Shown here: piece by piece, positions 1 to 9,159 of the stretch | How the letters are laid out: the number at the start of each line of letters is the position of its first letter | Position numbering within the stretch: the first letter of the stretch is position 1 | NCBI RefSeq assembly: GCF_028622115.1 | Contig: NZ_CP097263.1 | Coordinates: forward strand, 8,370,001 to 8,434,000 | Length of the DNA: 64,000 nucleotides | DNA from: Kutzneria chonburiensis | GTDB taxonomy: Bacteria; Actinomycetota; Actinomycetes; Mycobacteriales; Pseudonocardiaceae | Direction of reading: 5' to 3' | Translations under genes and position numbers: made by a program | The notes under the pieces: generated by a model | What the model saw: only the letters and a program-made list of their open reading frames with translations | Told to the model about the DNA's origin: nothing | The model's database searches: none

Positions 1-908
1 GTGACCTCATCCGCACGACGCACGGTCGTCAGCGGCGTCGGGCTGCCGGCCGCGTCGGTCAGCGGCTGCACGGCGCCCCGGAACCCCTCCAGCGCGTCCA
101 GCTCGCGGCGCCGGGCCGACAGGAAGCGCTGGAGGTGGGTGCTGGACAGGTTCACGGAGTCGATCGCCGTGTTGGCTGCCCGGTGCGCCGCCGCGGCCTG
201 GCTGCGGACCTGCTCCACGTCGGCCGCGATGGCCCGCTCCGTCGCCGCGAACAACGCCGCCGAGGCCAGCACCGCGAAGCCGGTCGGTCCGCACAGGAAA
301 ACCCGCCGGTCCAGCAGCCAGCGCAGCAGGTCGGGGTCGGTGTCCATGGCCGCGACCACCGCCGCGTCCGACGGCACGAACATGACCGTGCCGTAGATGG
401 CGTCGGCCCAGCGGGAGTAGCCCTTGCCAGCCAGTTCCGCCGCCCTGGACCGGATGTTGCGCACGTGCACGCGCAGCGCGTCGGACCGCTCGTCGGCGTC
501 GTCGGTCTCCATCGCCTCGGCCCACACGACCATGCTCATCTTGGAGTCGACGGGCACCTGCCGGCCGCCGCCGACCGCCAGCACCATGTCCGGGCGGACC
601 ACGCCGCCGCCGGCCAGGTCCGTCTGCAAGGTGAAGTGCAGTCCCTCGCGCAGCCCAAGGGTGCGGGCCGTCTCCACGAGCACCTGCTCGCCGAGTTCAC
701 CCCTTCCGGTGATGGAGGAGAACGCCACCTCGTACCGGCGCAGCGTCGCCTGCTGCCGGTCGAACCGGGCCCGCTCGGCCTCGACCACGGCGAACGCCGC
801 GTCGGTCCGACGCACGCTGTCCTGGTACAACCGCCACAGCAGCACCAGGCCACCGGCCAGCAACAGGGCCAGCACGATCGCCGCGGTGCTGATCACTTCC
901 GCACTCAC
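1..908 (-). CDS. rmuC: DNA recombination protein RmuC (3' end outside window)
   Basis: The minus-strand frame is open from a GTG at 906-908 to the window edge, giving the first 302 residues. It starts with one membrane segment (about residues 7-26, AIVLALLLAGGLVLLW), followed by a helical, charged stretch. The RmuC core follows, seen as RPDMVLAVGGGRQVPVDSKM, then a helical part with RVHVRNIRSRAAELAGKGYS and the run DAIYGTVMFVPSDAAVVAA. RmuC proteins are membrane-anchored, nuclease-fold proteins that limit DNA inversions and rearrangements. The gene is divergent from sbcD, 123 bp away. An in-frame GTG lies three codons upstream and is an alternative start. The C-terminus is not in the window. 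Confidence 0.85.
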   Translation of the reverse strand, partial: MSAEVISTAAIVLALLLAGGLVLLWRLYQDSVRRTDAAFAVVEAERARFDRQQATLRRYEVAFSSITGRGELGEQVLVETARTLGLREGLHFTLQTDLAGGGVVRPDMVLAVGGGRQVPVDSKMSMVVWAEAMETDDADERSDALRVHVRNIRSRAAELAGKGYSRWADAIYGTVMFVPSDAAVVAAMDTDPDLLRWLLDRRVFLCGPTGFAVLASAALFAATERAIAADVEQVRSQAAAAHRAANTAIDSVNLSSTHLQRFLSARRRELDALEGFRGAVQPLTDAAGSPTPLTTVRRADEV

Positions 909-1031
909 GACCCCCACAGTGCCATCAGCCCCTGACAGTGTCGTTGCCGCCCGAGGACTTCGGTCACACCTTCGAGACTCGCCGAGCGGCCTACCGGAGG
1001 TTGTCGGGGTCGGGCCTTAGCTTGAGGATCC

Positions 1032-2156
1032 ATGCGGGTCCTGCACACCTCCGACTGGCACGTCGGCCGCACCTTCCACGGCCGCGACCTGCTGGCCGAC
1101 CAGGAAACGGTCCTCACCGGACTGGCGTCACTGGTCGAGCGCGAGCGGGTGGACGTGGTCGTGGTGGCCGGCGACCTGTACGACCGGGCGATGCCGTCGG
1201 CCGAGTCGATCGAGACCTGCGGGCGGGCGCTGTCGGCGATCCGCGAGGCCGGCGCGAAGATCGTGATCACGCCGGGCAACCACGACTCGGCCCAGCGCAT
1301 CGGGGTGTTCGGCACCTTCGCCGCGGCCGGCGGCCTGCACCTCAAGACCACGCTGTCCGCGCTGGACACGCCGGTGGTGATCGACGACGTCGCCTTCTAC
1401 GGACTGCCCTACCTGGACCCGGAACCCGCCCGCCACACCCTCGGCGTCGAGGGCCGTGGCCACGCCGCCGTGCTGGGTGAGGCGATGCGCCGCGTTCGGG
1501 CCGATTTAGGCAACCGGACCGGCCTCGGCACCATGGTTCTCGCGCACGCCTTCGTGACCGGCGGCGAGGCCTGCGAGTCCGAACGCTCCATCCGCGTCGG
1601 CGGCATCGACCACGTGCCCGGCGCGGTCTTCGACGGCGTCGACTATGTCGCCCTCGGCCACCTGCACGGTGCGCAGAAGCTGGCCGAGAACCTGCGCTAC
1701 TCGGGCAGCCCGCTGGCCTACTCCTTCTCCGAGGCGCGGCACCGCAAGCAGGTCCTGCTGGTCGAGCTTGACAGCTACGGATTGCACAACGTTTCCCAGG
1801 TCGAGCTGCCTGTTCCACGCCGACTGGCCACCCTCTCGGGACGCCTTGACGATCTTCTCTCGGACCCCCGGCACGCCGATCTGGAAGAGTGCTTCCTGTC
1901 GGTCGCGGTGACCGATGAGGTTCGACCCCTTGACCTGCAACGCAAGTTGCAGAAGCGGTTCCCGCACGCCGTGCACGCCGAGTGGCGTCCCGACGGCGGA
2001 CGGGCCGCGGCCGAACTGCGCTACGCCGACGCCGTGCGCGGCCGCAGCGATCACCAGATCGCCACGGGCTTCGTGCACGACGTCCGTGGCAGCGTGCCGA
2101 CCGCGTCGGAATCGTCGTTGCTGGAACAGGCTTTCCGGGAGGTGGAGACGGAATGA
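1032..2156 (+). CDS. sbcD: Exonuclease SbcCD, nuclease subunit SbcD
   Basis: A 374-residue metallophosphoesterase of the Mre11/SbcD family. The metal-binding motifs are visible in order: SDWH (D8, H10), GDLYDR (47-52), PGNHD (81-85), LAHAFVTGG and VALGHLHG. With SbcC it forms a complex that opens hairpins and trims double-strand ends during repair. The length and C-terminal capping region fit the family. The stop overlaps the sbcC start (ATGA at 2153-2156), so the two subunits are probably translated together. No frameshift or missing residue is seen. Confidence 0.95.
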   Translation: MRVLHTSDWHVGRTFHGRDLLADQETVLTGLASLVERERVDVVVVAGDLYDRAMPSAESIETCGRALSAIREAGAKIVITPGNHDSAQRIGVFGTFAAAGGLHLKTTLSALDTPVVIDDVAFYGLPYLDPEPARHTLGVEGRGHAAVLGEAMRRVRADLGNRTGLGTMVLAHAFVTGGEACESERSIRVGGIDHVPGAVFDGVDYVALGHLHGAQKLAENLRYSGSPLAYSFSEARHRKQVLLVELDSYGLHNVSQVELPVPRRLATLSGRLDDLLSDPRHADLEECFLSVAVTDEVRPLDLQRKLQKRFPHAVHAEWRPDGGRAAAELRYADAVRGRSDHQIATGFVHDVRGSVPTASESSLLEQAFREVETE

Positions 2157-5074
2157 GGTTGCACCGCTTGGAGTTGTGCGCCTTCGGCCCCTACGCGGGC
2201 CGGCAGGCGGTCGATTTCGACCAGCTCGGCGCCGACGGCCTTTTCCTGCTGCACGGGGAAACCGGCGCCGGCAAGACAACTCTGCTCGATGCCGTGGCGT
2301 TCGCCCTGTTCGGTCGGGTGCCGGGTGCGCGGGGCGACGTCAAGCGCCTGCGCTACGACAACGCCGACCCGGACCTGGCCACTGAGGTCCTGCTGGAGCT
2401 TTCCGTTCAGGGCCAACGGTTTCGGCTGGTCCGCAGTCCCGAGTACGACCGGCCCAAACGCCGCGGCGGCGGTTTCACCACGCAGAAGGCCATGGTCTCG
2501 TTGACCTGGCTGAGCTCCGACGCCGAGGGCATCACCCGCAACGACGAGGTGGCCCGCACGGTCGAGCGATTGCTCGGTATGACCGCCGAGCAGTTCTTCC
2601 AGGTTGTGCTGCTGCCGCAAGGGGAATTCGCCCGGTTCCTGCGCTCGGACACGTCCGAGCGGGAGAAGCTGCTGGAGAAGTTGTTCGGCACGCAGCGGTT
2701 CCACGACGTCGAGCAGTGGTTCCGCGATCGCCGCCAGCTGGCCGGCCGCAAGGTCGAACAGCACCGCCAGCAGGTACGGGAGCAGGTCGCCCGCACCGCG
2801 CAGGCGGCCGGCGAGCCGATGCCCGAAGACGCCGGCGAGCAGTGGCTCGGCGAGGTGACCGACCGCGTCGCCATCCTGGTGTTCGAAGCCGAGGCCACGG
2901 AGTCCGAGAGCCGCGAACGCGCCCGTCACGCCGAATCCGAGCTGGCCCAGCGACGTGCGCTGGCCGATCGGGTACGCCGCGTGCGCCGGGCGCAGGAACA
3001 GCTCGCGGGATTGCCGACCGGCGAGCGCATCGCCTGGCGGGCCGAGCTGGCCGCCGCGCGGCGAGCCGTCGGCGTCAAGGCCGCGCACCTGGCCGAGCGG
3101 CAGATCGAGCAGGAGCTGGCGCAGGTACGGGAGCGGGAACGGGCCGGCGTGCGACGGCTCGGCCCGATCCCGTTGGAGGACGATTCCCGTGGCCAGGCCG
3201 GTCGTCTCCGCGAGGAGGCCGGCACGCTGCGGCAGTTCGTCGCCGAGGCCGAGCAGCTGGCCGCCGATCAGCGACGGATTCGGCAGCAGGACAAGCGCCG
3301 TGAGGAGCTCGCCGTCGGCATCCGGCAGCTCAACGGGGTGCTGACCCAGCTGCCGGACCAGTTGAGCATGGCTCGACAGCGCCTTGACAAGGCCAGGGAA
3401 GCCCGGACCCGGCTGGACGCCGTCGAGGAGCAGTGGAAGCAGCTGGCCGAGATCGCCGTGGACGCGGACCGGTTGCCGGCGCTGGAACGAGCGCTGGAGC
3501 GAGCCGAGGCCGGCAACAGCAAGGCGATCGACGACCATCAGGCGGCCTACGACCGGTTCCTGGACATCCGGCAGCGACGGCTGGACGGCATGGCGTCCGA
3601 GCTGGCCGCCGGTCTCGTGCCCGGCGACAACTGCCCGGTCTGCGGCTCGACCGAGCACCCGGCGCCGGCTCGTGCCGCCGACGGCTCGGTCACCCGGGAG
3701 CAGGACGCCGCCGCACAGCGGGCCGAGCAGGAGGCGAATCAACGCCGAGAGCAGGCCGCCGCGCGGCTGCGAAGTGCCGAGCAGGAGTGCCTCACGCTCC
3801 GGGACCGCTTGGCCGGCAAGGATCCTGAGTCGCTCAAGGCCGACCTGAAGATGCTCACCGACGAACGGGACGAGCTGCGCGTGGTCGCCGCGTGGGTCGA
3901 CCGGCTGGTGGCCGAGGTGGGCCGCCTGGAGGAGGAGACGCGGCGGCAGGCCGAGCGGCACGCCGAGGCCGAGCGGGAGCTGGCCGTCGTGGTCGCCGAG
4001 CTGACCTCGTTGCGGGAGAACGTCGACGAGCGCACCGAACGGGTGCGGCTCGCTCGCGGCGAGTTCCCGGACGTGGCCGCCCGGCGCGAGCACCTGCTCT
4101 CCGTCGCCGACATCGTCGAAGTCGTCGCCGCGGCGCGGGACGAGGCCGTCGGCGTGGAGAAAAGGCTTGCCGCGCAACGGGAAGCCGTCATGCAGGCCGC
4201 CGTGGCGGCCGGCTTTGACGACGTGCCGGCGGCGATCACCGCCGTGCGCTCCGACCAGGCGATCGCTGCGTTGGAGCGACGTCTGGACGAGGTGCAGGCG
4301 GTCGAGGACTCGGCACGCGGTGTGCTGGCCGAGCCCGAACTGGCCGGCGTTGATCCGTCGACCGAGGTCGACGTCCTGACGGTCGAAGCCGAGGCGGCGC
4401 AAGCCCGTGACGCCCTGGAAGCCGCCGTCGCCGCACTGCGGTCGGCCCAGCTGCGGCGAAGCGAGGTGGCCGAGCAGGGTGCCCGGCTGCGCTCGGTGTG
4501 GGCCTCGCTCGCCCCGGTGCTGGCCAAGTACGACGAGCTGGACGCCCTGACCGACGTGGTCATCGGCCGAGGTCAGAACGCCCGCAGCATGTCGCTGCGG
4601 TCGTACGTGCTGGCTGCCCGGCTGGAGGAGGTCGCGATCGCCGCTTCCCGCCGGCTGCGCCGGATGAGCCAGGGCCGCTACGAGTTCGTTCACTCGGACG
4701 AGGCCGGCCCGCGCGGCACTCGGGGTGGCCTGGGGCTCGACGTGCTCGACGACTACACCGGTCGCAAGCGGCCGACCAAGACGCTGTCCGGCGGCGAGTC
4801 CTTCCTCGCCTCCCTGGCGCTCGCGCTGGGCCTGGCCGACGTGGTCGCCGCCGAGACCGGTGGGGCGCTGCTGGACACGCTCTTCGTCGACGAGGGTTTC
4901 GGCACCCTCGACCCGGAGACCCTCGACATGGTCATGGACACCCTCGACGAGCTGCGCGCCGGTGGCCGCGTCGTCGGGCTCGTGTCGCACGTCGAGGAGC
5001 TCCGACAGCGGATCCCGACCCGACTGCGCGTGCGCAAGGCCCGCGCCGGCTCCCGGTTGGAGGTGGTTGCCTAA
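2153..5074 (+). CDS. sbcC: Exonuclease SbcCD, ATPase subunit SbcC
   Basis: A 973-residue SMC/Rad50-like ATPase. The frame is open upstream to 1982, but the ATG at 2153 overlaps the sbcD stop and begins MRLHRLELCAFGPY, typical of SbcC. The Walker A motif GETGAGKT is at 35-42. Long coiled coils flank a zinc hook CPVC (C494, C497). The ABC signature LSGGESF is near 878 and Walker B (LFVDEGFGTLD) near 911-921. The coils fold back at the hook so the two ends form one ATPase head that binds SbcD. The TAA stop overlaps by 4 bp the convergent methyltransferase gene on the other strand. Confidence 0.95.
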   Translation: MRLHRLELCAFGPYAGRQAVDFDQLGADGLFLLHGETGAGKTTLLDAVAFALFGRVPGARGDVKRLRYDNADPDLATEVLLELSVQGQRFRLVRSPEYDRPKRRGGGFTTQKAMVSLTWLSSDAEGITRNDEVARTVERLLGMTAEQFFQVVLLPQGEFARFLRSDTSEREKLLEKLFGTQRFHDVEQWFRDRRQLAGRKVEQHRQQVREQVARTAQAAGEPMPEDAGEQWLGEVTDRVAILVFEAEATESESRERARHAESELAQRRALADRVRRVRRAQEQLAGLPTGERIAWRAELAAARRAVGVKAAHLAERQIEQELAQVRERERAGVRRLGPIPLEDDSRGQAGRLREEAGTLRQFVAEAEQLAADQRRIRQQDKRREELAVGIRQLNGVLTQLPDQLSMARQRLDKAREARTRLDAVEEQWKQLAEIAVDADRLPALERALERAEAGNSKAIDDHQAAYDRFLDIRQRRLDGMASELAAGLVPGDNCPVCGSTEHPAPARAADGSVTREQDAAAQRAEQEANQRREQAAARLRSAEQECLTLRDRLAGKDPESLKADLKMLTDERDELRVVAAWVDRLVAEVGRLEEETRRQAERHAEAERELAVVVAELTSLRENVDERTERVRLARGEFPDVAARREHLLSVADIVEVVAAARDEAVGVEKRLAAQREAVMQAAVAAGFDDVPAAITAVRSDQAIAALERRLDEVQAVEDSARGVLAEPELAGVDPSTEVDVLTVEAEAAQARDALEAAVAALRSAQLRRSEVAEQGARLRSVWASLAPVLAKYDELDALTDVVIGRGQNARSMSLRSYVLAARLEEVAIAASRRLRRMSQGRYEFVHSDEAGPRGTRGGLGLDVLDDYTGRKRPTKTLSGGESFLASLALALGLADVVAAETGGALLDTLFVDEGFGTLDPETLDMVMDTLDELRAGGRVVGLVSHVEELRQRIPTRLRVRKARAGSRLEVVA

Positions 5075-5577
5075 GCCGACTTCTCCTCGTGGTCCAGCAG
5101 CCAGCGCTTGATCTCGACACCCCAGCGGAAACCGCCGATCGAGCCGTCGGTGCGCAGCACGCGGTGGCAGGGCACGAACAACGTCGCAGCGTTGTACGCG
5201 CAGGCCCCCGCGGCGGCCCGGACCGCCGTCGGACGGCCGGACAGCTCGGCGTACTGCCGATAGGTGACCGGCTTGCCCGCGGGCACGGTACGCAGCATGC
5301 GCCAGGCGTGCTCCCGGAACTCGCCGGACCGTTGCAGCACCTCGATGTCGTCGATCGCCAGCAGCTCGCCCGCGTGATAGCCGCGGACGGCCTGGGTGAC
5401 GCGGCCCAGCTCGGCCCGGTCCTCGATCTCGGTCGGCCGTAGCGCCGGCTGAACCTGGGGCAGCAGATCGCCGAGGTCGGCGGTCCAGCCCGAGGCCAGC
5501 ACCACGTCCTCGCCGTTGACGACCGTGGTGAACGGCCCGATCGGGGTGTCCACTGTGGACGCGTACGCGGTGGTCAC
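5071..5577 (-). CDS. ogt: Methylated-DNA--protein-cysteine methyltransferase (Ogt/MGMT)
   Basis: A 168-residue protein that removes O6-methyl groups from guanine by transfer to its own cysteine. The active-site motif FVPCHRVLR is present, followed by GSIGGFRWGVEIKRWLL. The GTG start at 5575-5577 overlaps the stop of the upstream Ada/AlkA gene (GTGA at 5574-5577), so the pair forms a translationally coupled alkylation-repair operon. The frame is open far upstream, but that extension only mirrors the Ada/AlkA gene in another frame. The TAG stop overlaps the sbcC stop on the opposite strand. Confidence 0.93.
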   Translation of the reverse strand: MTTAYASTVDTPIGPFTTVVNGEDVVLASGWTADLGDLLPQVQPALRPTEIEDRAELGRVTQAVRGYHAGELLAIDDIEVLQRSGEFREHAWRMLRTVPAGKPVTYRQYAELSGRPTAVRAAAGACAYNAATLFVPCHRVLRTDGSIGGFRWGVEIKRWLLDHEEKSA

Positions 5578-7106
5578 TTCGAGCTCCCGGGGATCGTGGT
5601 GGTCGAGTGGGCGGCGGCCCGCCACAGGTGCATGCCGGCGTACGAGCGCCAGGGCCGCCAGGCCCGGCCGCGTGCCGCCAGGCCGTCGGGGTCCGACGGC
5701 AGGCCGAGGTTGGCCGCGCCCTTGAGCAGGGCGACGTCCGTGGTGAGCAGGACATCGGGTGCGCCGAGCACGCGCATCAGCACGTAGCCGGCGGTCCACG
5801 GCCCGATGCCCGGCAGGGCTTCGAGTTCGGCCCGCAGCTCCTCCGGGTCGCGGCCGACGTCGACGGTCAGCGTGCCGTCGGCCAGCGCCGCGCAGGTGGA
5901 CAGCACCGTGTCGATGCGACGGCGTGGACCGGTGAGCACCGCCGCGCCCTCCTTGGCAATCGCCTCGGGGGTGGGGAACAGCCTGGTCAGCGTGCCGTCC
6001 GCGGTCTCGAGGGGCTCGCCGAGCTGCTCGGTCAGCCGGGCCAGCGCGGTGCGTGCCGCGGCGACCGTCACCTGCTGGCCGAGCAGCGCCCGCAGCACGA
6101 TCTCGGGGCCGTCGACCGCGCCCGGCAGCCGGATGCCCGGCGTCTTCGACACCATCGGCGCCAGGTTGGGGTCGGCGGCGAGCAGGTCGTCGCAGGCCAC
6201 CGGGTCGGCGTCGAGGTCGAACAGGCGTCGTACACGGGTTACCGCGCTGCCCAGGTCGCGCAGGTCGGTCAGCCGCAGCGTGCAGTCGATGTGCTGCGGT
6301 GCCGGGGTCAGCCGGACGGTCGCCGTGCCGTGCGGCAGGCGCAGCGCGCGGGCGTAGCTCTGCTCGCTCGCCTCCTCGACCCCTGGGATTGCCCGGGCGG
6401 CGAGGAACGCGAGCATGCCCGCCGAGTCCATCGGCGGCCGGAACGGCAGGCGCAGCGTGATGGTGCCTGGCGTCGCTTCGTGGCGCTTGTGCTTGGCCGC
6501 GCTCTCGCGCAGCTGGGACGGGGTCACCGCGAACACCGCCCGCACGGTGTCGTTGAACTGGCGGATGCTGGCGAAGCCCGCGGCGAACGCCACGTCCGAG
6601 AACGGGAGGTCGGTGCTCTCGATCAGCAGCCGGGCCGAGTGCGCCCGGTGCGCGCGGGCCAGGGCCAGCGGCGGGGCGCCGAGCTCCGCGGTGAGCACCC
6701 GGGTCAGGTGCCGCTCCGAGTAGCCGAGGCGGCGGGCCAGGCCCGGCACTCCGTCGCGCTCGACGACGCCGTCCGCGATCAGGCGCATCGAGCGGGCGGC
6801 CAGGTCGGCGCGGACGTTCCAGTCCGGCGAGCCCGGGACCGCGTCCGGCAGGCAGCGCCGGCACGCCCGGTAGCCGCCGGCCTGGGCGGCCGCCGCCGTC
6901 AGGTAGAACTCCACGTTCTCGCGCTTCGGGCGGACCGCCGGGCAGGACGGCCGGCAGTAGATGCCGGTCGTGCGCACCGCGGTGATGAAGTGGCCGTCGA
7001 AGCGCGCGTCGCGGGAGGCGACGGCACGGTAGGCACGTTCCGGATCGATGAGCACGGTAGGAATGCTGCCAGCATCGACCGGCACCGGCTGGCGGTTTTC
7101 GGACAC
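5574..7106 (-). CDS. alkA: Ada-type methylphosphotriester domain / AraC HTH / AlkA glycosylase fusion
   Basis: A 510-residue three-part DNA alkylation repair protein. The N-terminal Ada zinc domain has cysteines C51, C55, C82 and C85, matching the C-x3-C-x26-C-x2-C spacing of Ada; the first receives methyl groups from phosphotriesters. An AraC-type DNA-binding domain follows (about 95-195). The C-terminal half is an AlkA-like 3-methyladenine glycosylase with the helix-hairpin-helix LPGIGPWTAGYVLMRVLG and catalytic Asp in LLTTDVALL. It probably senses methylation and activates the operon, as known for Ada, while also excising alkylated bases. The listed GTG start gives a 17-residue leader; a GTG at 7053-7055 (VLIDPERAYRAV) could be the true start. 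Divergent from ychF by 29 bp. Confidence 0.93.
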   Translation of the reverse strand: MSENRQPVPVDAGSIPTVLIDPERAYRAVASRDARFDGHFITAVRTTGIYCRPSCPAVRPKRENVEFYLTAAAAQAGGYRACRRCLPDAVPGSPDWNVRADLAARSMRLIADGVVERDGVPGLARRLGYSERHLTRVLTAELGAPPLALARAHRAHSARLLIESTDLPFSDVAFAAGFASIRQFNDTVRAVFAVTPSQLRESAAKHKRHEATPGTITLRLPFRPPMDSAGMLAFLAARAIPGVEEASEQSYARALRLPHGTATVRLTPAPQHIDCTLRLTDLRDLGSAVTRVRRLFDLDADPVACDDLLAADPNLAPMVSKTPGIRLPGAVDGPEIVLRALLGQQVTVAAARTALARLTEQLGEPLETADGTLTRLFPTPEAIAKEGAAVLTGPRRRIDTVLSTCAALADGTLTVDVGRDPEELRAELEALPGIGPWTAGYVLMRVLGAPDVLLTTDVALLKGAANLGLPSDPDGLAARGRAWRPWRSYAGMHLWRAAAHSTTTIPGSSK

Positions 7107-7135
7107 GAGGGTCGGGCCGCGTAGACTGCTCCGTC

Positions 7136-8215
7136 GTGAGTCTCACCCTCGGCATCGTCGGTCTGCCCAACGTCGGCAAGTCGACCCTGTTCAACGCGCT
7201 GACCCGCAACGACGTGCTCGCCGCGAACTACCCGTTCGCCACCATCGAGCCCAACGTGGGTGTCGTCGCGCTGCCCGACCCGCGGCTGGACAAGCTCGCC
7301 GAGCTGTTCAACTCCGAGAAGATCGTGCCGGCCACGGTGTCGTTCGTCGACATCGCCGGCATCGTCAAGGGCGCTTCCGAGGGCGCCGGGCTCGGCAACA
7401 AGTTCTTGGCCAACATCCGTGAGGCCAACGCCATCTGCCAGGTCATCCGGGTGTTCGACGACCCCGACGTGGTGCACGTCGACGGCCGGGTCGACCCGTC
7501 GTCCGACATCGAGACGATCAACACCGAGCTCATCCTGGCCGACCTGCAGACCTTGGAGAAGGCGCTGCCGCGGTTGGAGAAGGAGGGCCGGACCCACAAG
7601 GACCGCCGCCCCGCCTTCGAGGCCGCCGCCAAGGCCAAGGACATCCTCGACGCCGGCCGGACCCTGTTCCAGGCCCAGGCCGAGTTGGACGTCGCGCTGC
7701 TGCGGGAGCTCAACCTGCTGACCAGCAAGCCTTTCCTCTACGTCTTCAACGCCGACGAGGGTGTGCTCACCGACGAGGCCCGGCTCAAGGAGCTGCGCGA
7801 GCTCGTCGCCCCGGCCGACGCCGTCTTCCTCGACGCCAAGGTCGAGTCCGAGCTCATCGAGTTGGACGCCGAGTCCGCCCGCGAGCTGCTCGAGTCCATC
7901 GGCCAGCTCGAACCCGGCCTCGACGCCCTCGCCCGCGCCGGCTTCCACACCCTCGGCCTGCAGACCTACCTCACCGCCGGTCCCAAGGAGTCCCGCGCCT
8001 GGACCATTCCCCAGGGCGCCACCGCTCCCCAGGCCGCCGGCGTCATCCACACCGACTTCGAGCGCGGCTTCATCAAGGCCGAGGTCATCTCCTACGGCGA
8101 CCTCGTCGACACCGGCTCCGTCGCCGCCGCCCGGGCCGCCGGCAAGGCCCGCATGGAGGGCAAGGACTACGTCATGGCCGACGGCGACGTGGTCGAGTTC
8201 CGCTTCAACGTGTAG
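7136..8215 (+). CDS. ychF: Ribosome-binding ATPase YchF (Obg family)
   Basis: A 359-residue OBG-family P-loop protein. G1 is GLPNVGKST (residues 9-17), G3 is DIAGIVKGAS, and the G4 position reads NADE instead of NKxD, the change that makes YchF prefer ATP. A coiled-coil insertion and a C-terminal TGS domain (about 275-359) complete the fold. YchF associates with ribosomes and is involved in stress and translation control. A possible -10 hexamer TAGACT (7122-7127) ends 8 bp before the GTG start, so the mRNA may be leaderless. No similarly convincing -35 was seen. Confidence 0.95.
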   Translation: MSLTLGIVGLPNVGKSTLFNALTRNDVLAANYPFATIEPNVGVVALPDPRLDKLAELFNSEKIVPATVSFVDIAGIVKGASEGAGLGNKFLANIREANAICQVIRVFDDPDVVHVDGRVDPSSDIETINTELILADLQTLEKALPRLEKEGRTHKDRRPAFEAAAKAKDILDAGRTLFQAQAELDVALLRELNLLTSKPFLYVFNADEGVLTDEARLKELRELVAPADAVFLDAKVESELIELDAESARELLESIGQLEPGLDALARAGFHTLGLQTYLTAGPKESRAWTIPQGATAPQAAGVIHTDFERGFIKAEVISYGDLVDTGSVAAARAAGKARMEGKDYVMADGDVVEFRFNV

Positions 8216-8219
8216 TTCG

Positions 8220-8627
8220 GTGAGCTACGTTCCCAACGAGCTGTTGTCCCGGCTCGTCGGGCACCGGTTGTTCTCGGTGCAGTTCCTCCTCGACCACGTG
8301 CAGCTGCACTTCGACAGCGACACGTCGAGCCGGCAGGTCGTCCTGCAATGCGACTGCTTCCCGACCGTCGTTCGCGACGGCCGCACGTATGCCGTCGGCG
8401 ATCCCGGCTGGGCCGATGCCCTGTGGCGGTTCATCCCGGGCGTCGTGACCGACACTCGCGAGGCCACCGGCACCGGCCTCGAAGTGCGCTTCGGGGTCGA
8501 CCTGATTCGCCTGCGCCCGACCGTCGACGAGCTGGTCGGCGCCGAGATCGCCATGCTCACCGGCTTCGACGACGGCCAGTGGATGGTGTGGCGGCCCGGT
8601 GAGGAGTCCTTCGAGGACCTCGCCTAA
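8220..8627 (+). CDS. Conserved hypothetical protein
   Basis: A 135-residue protein starting at a GTG four bases after the ychF stop, probably cotranscribed with it. It has no signal peptide or membrane segment. The sequence is mixed alpha/beta with LFSVQFLLDHVQLHF near the start and an acidic C-terminus (RPGEESFEDLA). I do not recognise a family. The frame is open further upstream only as a shadow of ychF. The coding nature is supported by GC-rich third positions and by tight spacing to both neighbours. Confidence 0.75.
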   Translation: MSYVPNELLSRLVGHRLFSVQFLLDHVQLHFDSDTSSRQVVLQCDCFPTVVRDGRTYAVGDPGWADALWRFIPGVVTDTREATGTGLEVRFGVDLIRLRPTVDELVGAEIAMLTGFDDGQWMVWRPGEESFEDLA

Positions 8628-8667
8628 TCCGGGTGCGCCGCCCGGCCACGGCTCCTACGGTTCGCTC

Positions 8668-9159
8668 GTGCTGATCCGTGACGCCGTGGCCGGCGACTGG
8701 CCGCTGATCTATCCGTTCTTCGCCCAGATCGTCGCCGAGGGCCGGACCTACGCCTTCCCCGAGGGGCTCTCGCTCGACGAGGCCCGGCCGTGGTGGATGG
8801 AGTCCCCGCCCGGGTGCACCGTCGTGGCGGTCGACGGCGACACCATCCTCGGCTCGGCGAAGATGGGCCCGAACCGGCCCGGCCGAGGTTCCCATGTCGC
8901 CACCGCCAGCTTCATGGTCGACCCGAACCACCGCCGCGGCGGCGTCGGTCGGGCCCTTGGCCGGCACGTCGTCGGCTGGGCCCGTGACGCCGGCTACCGC
9001 AGCATCCAGTTCAACGCGGTGGTCGAGGCCAACACGGCCGCCGTTGCCCTCTGGCACTCCCTGGGCTTCCGCACGATCGGCACGGTCCCCGAGGCCTTCG
9101 ACCACCCGGACCACGGCCTGGTCGGCCTGCACGTGATGTGGCTGGACCTCACGAACTGA
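8668..9159 (+). CDS. GNAT family N-acetyltransferase
   Basis: A 163-residue phosphinothricin-acetyltransferase-like GNAT. It starts VLIRDAVAGDWPLIYPFF, a typical GNAT beginning. The acetyl-CoA loop is seen as VDPNHRRGGVGRALGRHV, and the C-terminal motif as NTAAVALWHSLGFRTIGTVPEAF. The substrate cannot be told from sequence. The GTG at 8668 is chosen because it places the fold start correctly and lies 40 bp after the previous gene. Its last 11 bases overlap the end of the convergent gene at 9149. Confidence 0.88.
   Translation: MLIRDAVAGDWPLIYPFFAQIVAEGRTYAFPEGLSLDEARPWWMESPPGCTVVAVDGDTILGSAKMGPNRPGRGSHVATASFMVDPNHRRGGVGRALGRHVVGWARDAGYRSIQFNAVVEANTAAVALWHSLGFRTIGTVPEAFDHPDHGLVGLHVMWLDLTN

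Noticed and set aside
2051-5755. 1234-codon open frame on the minus strand
   Set aside because: It is the mirror of sbcC in high-GC DNA; sbcC has all motifs and correct overlaps, the mirror has none.
5071-7209. 712-codon frame suggesting an even larger fusion with the methyltransferase
   Set aside because: Its N-terminal part is only the Ada/AlkA gene read in a wrong frame; the GTGA joint at 5574-5577 gives a proper methyltransferase start.
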